Below, in pieces: positions 62,586 to 64,000 of a stretch of DNA of 64,000 nucleotides. How positions within the stretch are numbered: the stretch's first letter is position 1; each line of letters begins with the position of its first letter. A program made the position numbers and the translations under genes. Origin of the DNA: Leucothrix arctica (GTDB lineage Bacteria; Pseudomonadota; Gammaproteobacteria; Thiotrichales; Thiotrichaceae); NCBI RefSeq assembly GCF_003172895.1, contig NZ_QGKL01000042.1, positions 186,001 to 250,000 of the forward strand, given 5' to 3'. The notes beneath the pieces are model-generated. The model had not been told where the DNA came from. It saw only the letters and a program-made list of their open reading frames with translations, and made no database searches.

Positions 62586-63599
62586 CTATTTGCTAGGTGC
62601 CGAACAAGATTCTCTTTCGATTAAGCGACAAGGTTGTACAGATCGTTTGACTGTAGTGTCTTCTTTTACAATGCTTTCTATTACCATTTTTGCTGCCACG
62701 ACTCCCATTTCATGAGGGTTCTGAGTAATAACAGTGATAGGTACTTTGAAGTGCTCAACCATCGGTATTTCATCAAAACCGACGAGGGATACATCTGTCG
62801 GTATATTAACATCAAGCTGCTTAAACTTTTTTAGTAGCAGTCTAGTCATAGCAAGGTATAAAGAAACGAATGCCGTTGGAGGGTTATCCATATTCAAGAC
62901 GTCTTCGACAGGGACACTTAAGCCTTTATCTCGATACCATACTTGAATCAGGTTTTGATCAAAAGGCAGGCCGTATTTTTCTAAAGCCTCTTTGTATCCT
63001 TTTATGCGATTTTGTCGAGAGAGGGATGATTCAAAGTCTAGAGTGTATAAGGCAATTCTTTTATGGCCCAGTTTTATTAAGTGCTCAGTTGCATCAAATG
63101 CGCCTTGTCTGTTGTCGGCTACAACAATACTTGCGTCAAGGTCTTCATATTCTAGGTGCATCATCACCACAGGAAAGCCCGCTTTGATTTCTTTGCTGAT
63201 TACATCGCTGTTTTTGCCAGATGAAGCGATGATAATACCATCAACACGCATTTGTCGTAGCTTGGTTAATGACTGCTTTTCTGTCTCTGGGTCATAGTCT
63301 GTATTGTAAATGAGTACGTCGTACTTAGATTTTTTACAATAGTCGTCGATACCGCGAATAACCTTGCTCGTAAAATGTCCGGTGATATCACGGACGATGA
63401 CACCAATCGTATTGGTGCTGTTACTTTTAAGGCTACGCGCGATATGACTGGGGGTATAGTTCAAATCTTCTATGGTTTTCTTAATCCGTTCTCGTGTCTC
63501 AACGGACATACGAGCGAAGCGCCCATTTAAGTAGTGCGATATAGTGCTTTTGGACACACCTGCTTGATTGGCAACATCTAGAATACGAATTTTTTTCAT
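62586..63599 (-). CDS. LacI-family transcriptional repressor
   Basis: 337 residues. The N-terminal HTH (ILDVANQAGVSKSTISHYLNGR) and hinge (IARSLKSN) precede a periplasmic-binding-protein-like domain (IGVIVRDITGHFTSKVIRGIDDYC, VDGIIIAS, LVGFDEIPMVEHFKVPITVI). The C-terminal ERESC closes the fold as in KdgR/GntR-like LacI proteins. Divergent from manD, and a palindromic operator overlaps the manD promoter, so it should repress hexuronate-type metabolism in the absence of inducer. Confidence 0.92.
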   Translation of the reverse strand: MKKIRILDVANQAGVSKSTISHYLNGRFARMSVETRERIKKTIEDLNYTPSHIARSLKSNSTNTIGVIVRDITGHFTSKVIRGIDDYCKKSKYDVLIYNTDYDPETEKQSLTKLRQMRVDGIIIASSGKNSDVISKEIKAGFPVVMMHLEYEDLDASIVVADNRQGAFDATEHLIKLGHKRIALYTLDFESSLSRQNRIKGYKEALEKYGLPFDQNLIQVWYRDKGLSVPVEDVLNMDNPPTAFVSLYLAMTRLLLKKFKQLDVNIPTDVSLVGFDEIPMVEHFKVPITVITQNPHEMGVVAAKMVIESIVKEDTTVKRSVQPCRLIERESCSAPSK

Positions 63600-63648
63600 C
63601 CGCGTACTTTACCTTATTTTTACTTTTGTTGGTAATTAAAGACAATTA

Positions 63649-63699
63649 TTGACACTTTCAAAGCGTGGTGTAGAATACAATGTTAGTATATCGGTATAC
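63649..63699 (+). promoter_or_regulatory. manD promoter and LacI-type operator
   Basis: TTGACA (-35, 63649-63654) and TAGAAT (-10, 63671-63676) are 16 bases apart. The inverted repeat GTATA-tcgg-TATAC (63686-63699), just past the expected transcription start, is in repressor position. Confidence 0.7.
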
Positions 63700-63746
63700 C
63701 TGTCTTAAGCTCCCTCAAAGCTAGACAATCTATAGGAGGAAATTAA

Positions 63747-64000
63747 TTGATTATTAAAGATGTAAGGGTCATTACGTGTTGCCCAGGTCGTAATTTTGTG
63801 ACGTTAAAAATTATTACTGAAGATGGAACCTATGGCATAGGTGATGCAACGGTAAATGGCCGTGAGCTAGCCGTTGAAACTTACCTAAGAGAACATGTAG
63901 CACCTTGCTTAATTGGTCGTAACGCACACGATATTGAAGATATTTGGCAGTACCTATATCGTGGTGTTTACTGGCGCAGAGGCCCAATCAATATGGCTGC
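63747..64000 (+). CDS. manD: Mannonate dehydratase (ManD/RspA), 5' end only
   Basis: The window ends inside this gene after about 84 codons. The start is TTG 63747 with AGGAGGA six bases upstream; no ATG fits. The visible N-terminal domain of the enolase superfamily is very close to RspA/Man[54 protein letters not shown]. ManD converts D-mannonate to 2-keto-3-deoxygluconate, so the neighbouring LacI regulator likely senses a hexuronate intermediate. A truncated record: the C-terminal catalytic barrel lies outside the window. Confidence 0.9.
   Translation, partial: MIIKDVRVITCCPGRNFVTLKIITEDGTYGIGDATVNGRELAVETYLREHVAPCLIGRNAHDIEDIWQYLYRGVYWRRGPINMA

Overview
The window reads as chromosomal DNA from a free-living, probably marine, gammaproteobacterium. 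The evidence is the gene families (RstAB-like two-component system, ZnuABC with a Zur palindrome, YbdL, YqhD, CurA, YjdF, DUF2986, MocR/EamA and GGDEF proteins), dense gene packing on both strands and apparently moderate-to-low G+C (judged by eye, not computed). I cannot name the genus. No rRNA, tRNA, CRISPR array, insertion sequence or prophage was seen.

Layout. 1-3.9 kb is a small accessory block: an RHH antitoxin with only a broken toxin remnant, an AAA/DUF4143 ATPase, an unknown gene, and a Fic enzyme preceded by four direct repeats spaced exactly 24 bp. 3.9-9 kb holds a methionine-type aminotransferase, a VOC protein with an AraC regulator, and a PepSY membrane protein with a secreted partner. 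9.2-11.8 kb is the zinc importer znuA / znuCB around a Zur-like box.

11.9-21.5 kb is the most coherent catabolic region. A nine-gene minus-strand operon runs cupin, SDR dehydrogenase, 3-hydroxyacyl-CoA-dehydrogenase-like enzyme, complete Liv-type ABC importer (TAT-exported binding protein, two ATPases, two permeases) and BKACE beta-keto-acid cleavage enzyme. It is divergent from an IclR regulator, and a cyclase-family metallohydrolase sits beyond the regulator. The operon promoter and the cyclase promoter share a near-identical operator, so they look like one regulon for import and breakdown of an unidentified hydroxy or keto acid.

21.6-29 kb holds a decayed CDP-alcohol phosphatidyltransferase, small secreted proteins (RTX-like, DUF4124, LamG/DUF11), and an EamA exporter divergent from a MocR regulator. 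29-50 kb is mixed housekeeping and regulation: JmjC-like oxygenase, methyltransferase, two diguanylate cyclases, the RstAB-like system with a lipoprotein and a divergent MipA/OmpV porin-like protein, zinc-ribbon protein, APH-type kinase, a frameshifted DUF2235 hydrolase, HAD phosphatase with a small ppGpp-hydrolase-like HD protein, pyrF, GFA/DCC pair, TauE exporter, a GST, a U32 protein and a polyprenol/phytol-kinase-like membrane protein.

50-64 kb includes a cold-shock protein, a SOUL heme-binding protein and an unusual single-gene fusion of a KdgT-type 2-keto-3-deoxygluconate permease to a complete acetolactate decarboxylase. It continues with an MFS carrier, a YjdF gene that apparently starts at AUU, an aldehyde/electrophile-detoxification cluster (YqhD, CurA, GST) divergent from an OhrR-type MarR regulator with two candidate operators, Dps, and a LacI regulator facing the truncated start of a mannonate dehydratase gene (manD/rspA), whose product feeds 2-keto-3-deoxygluconate metabolism.
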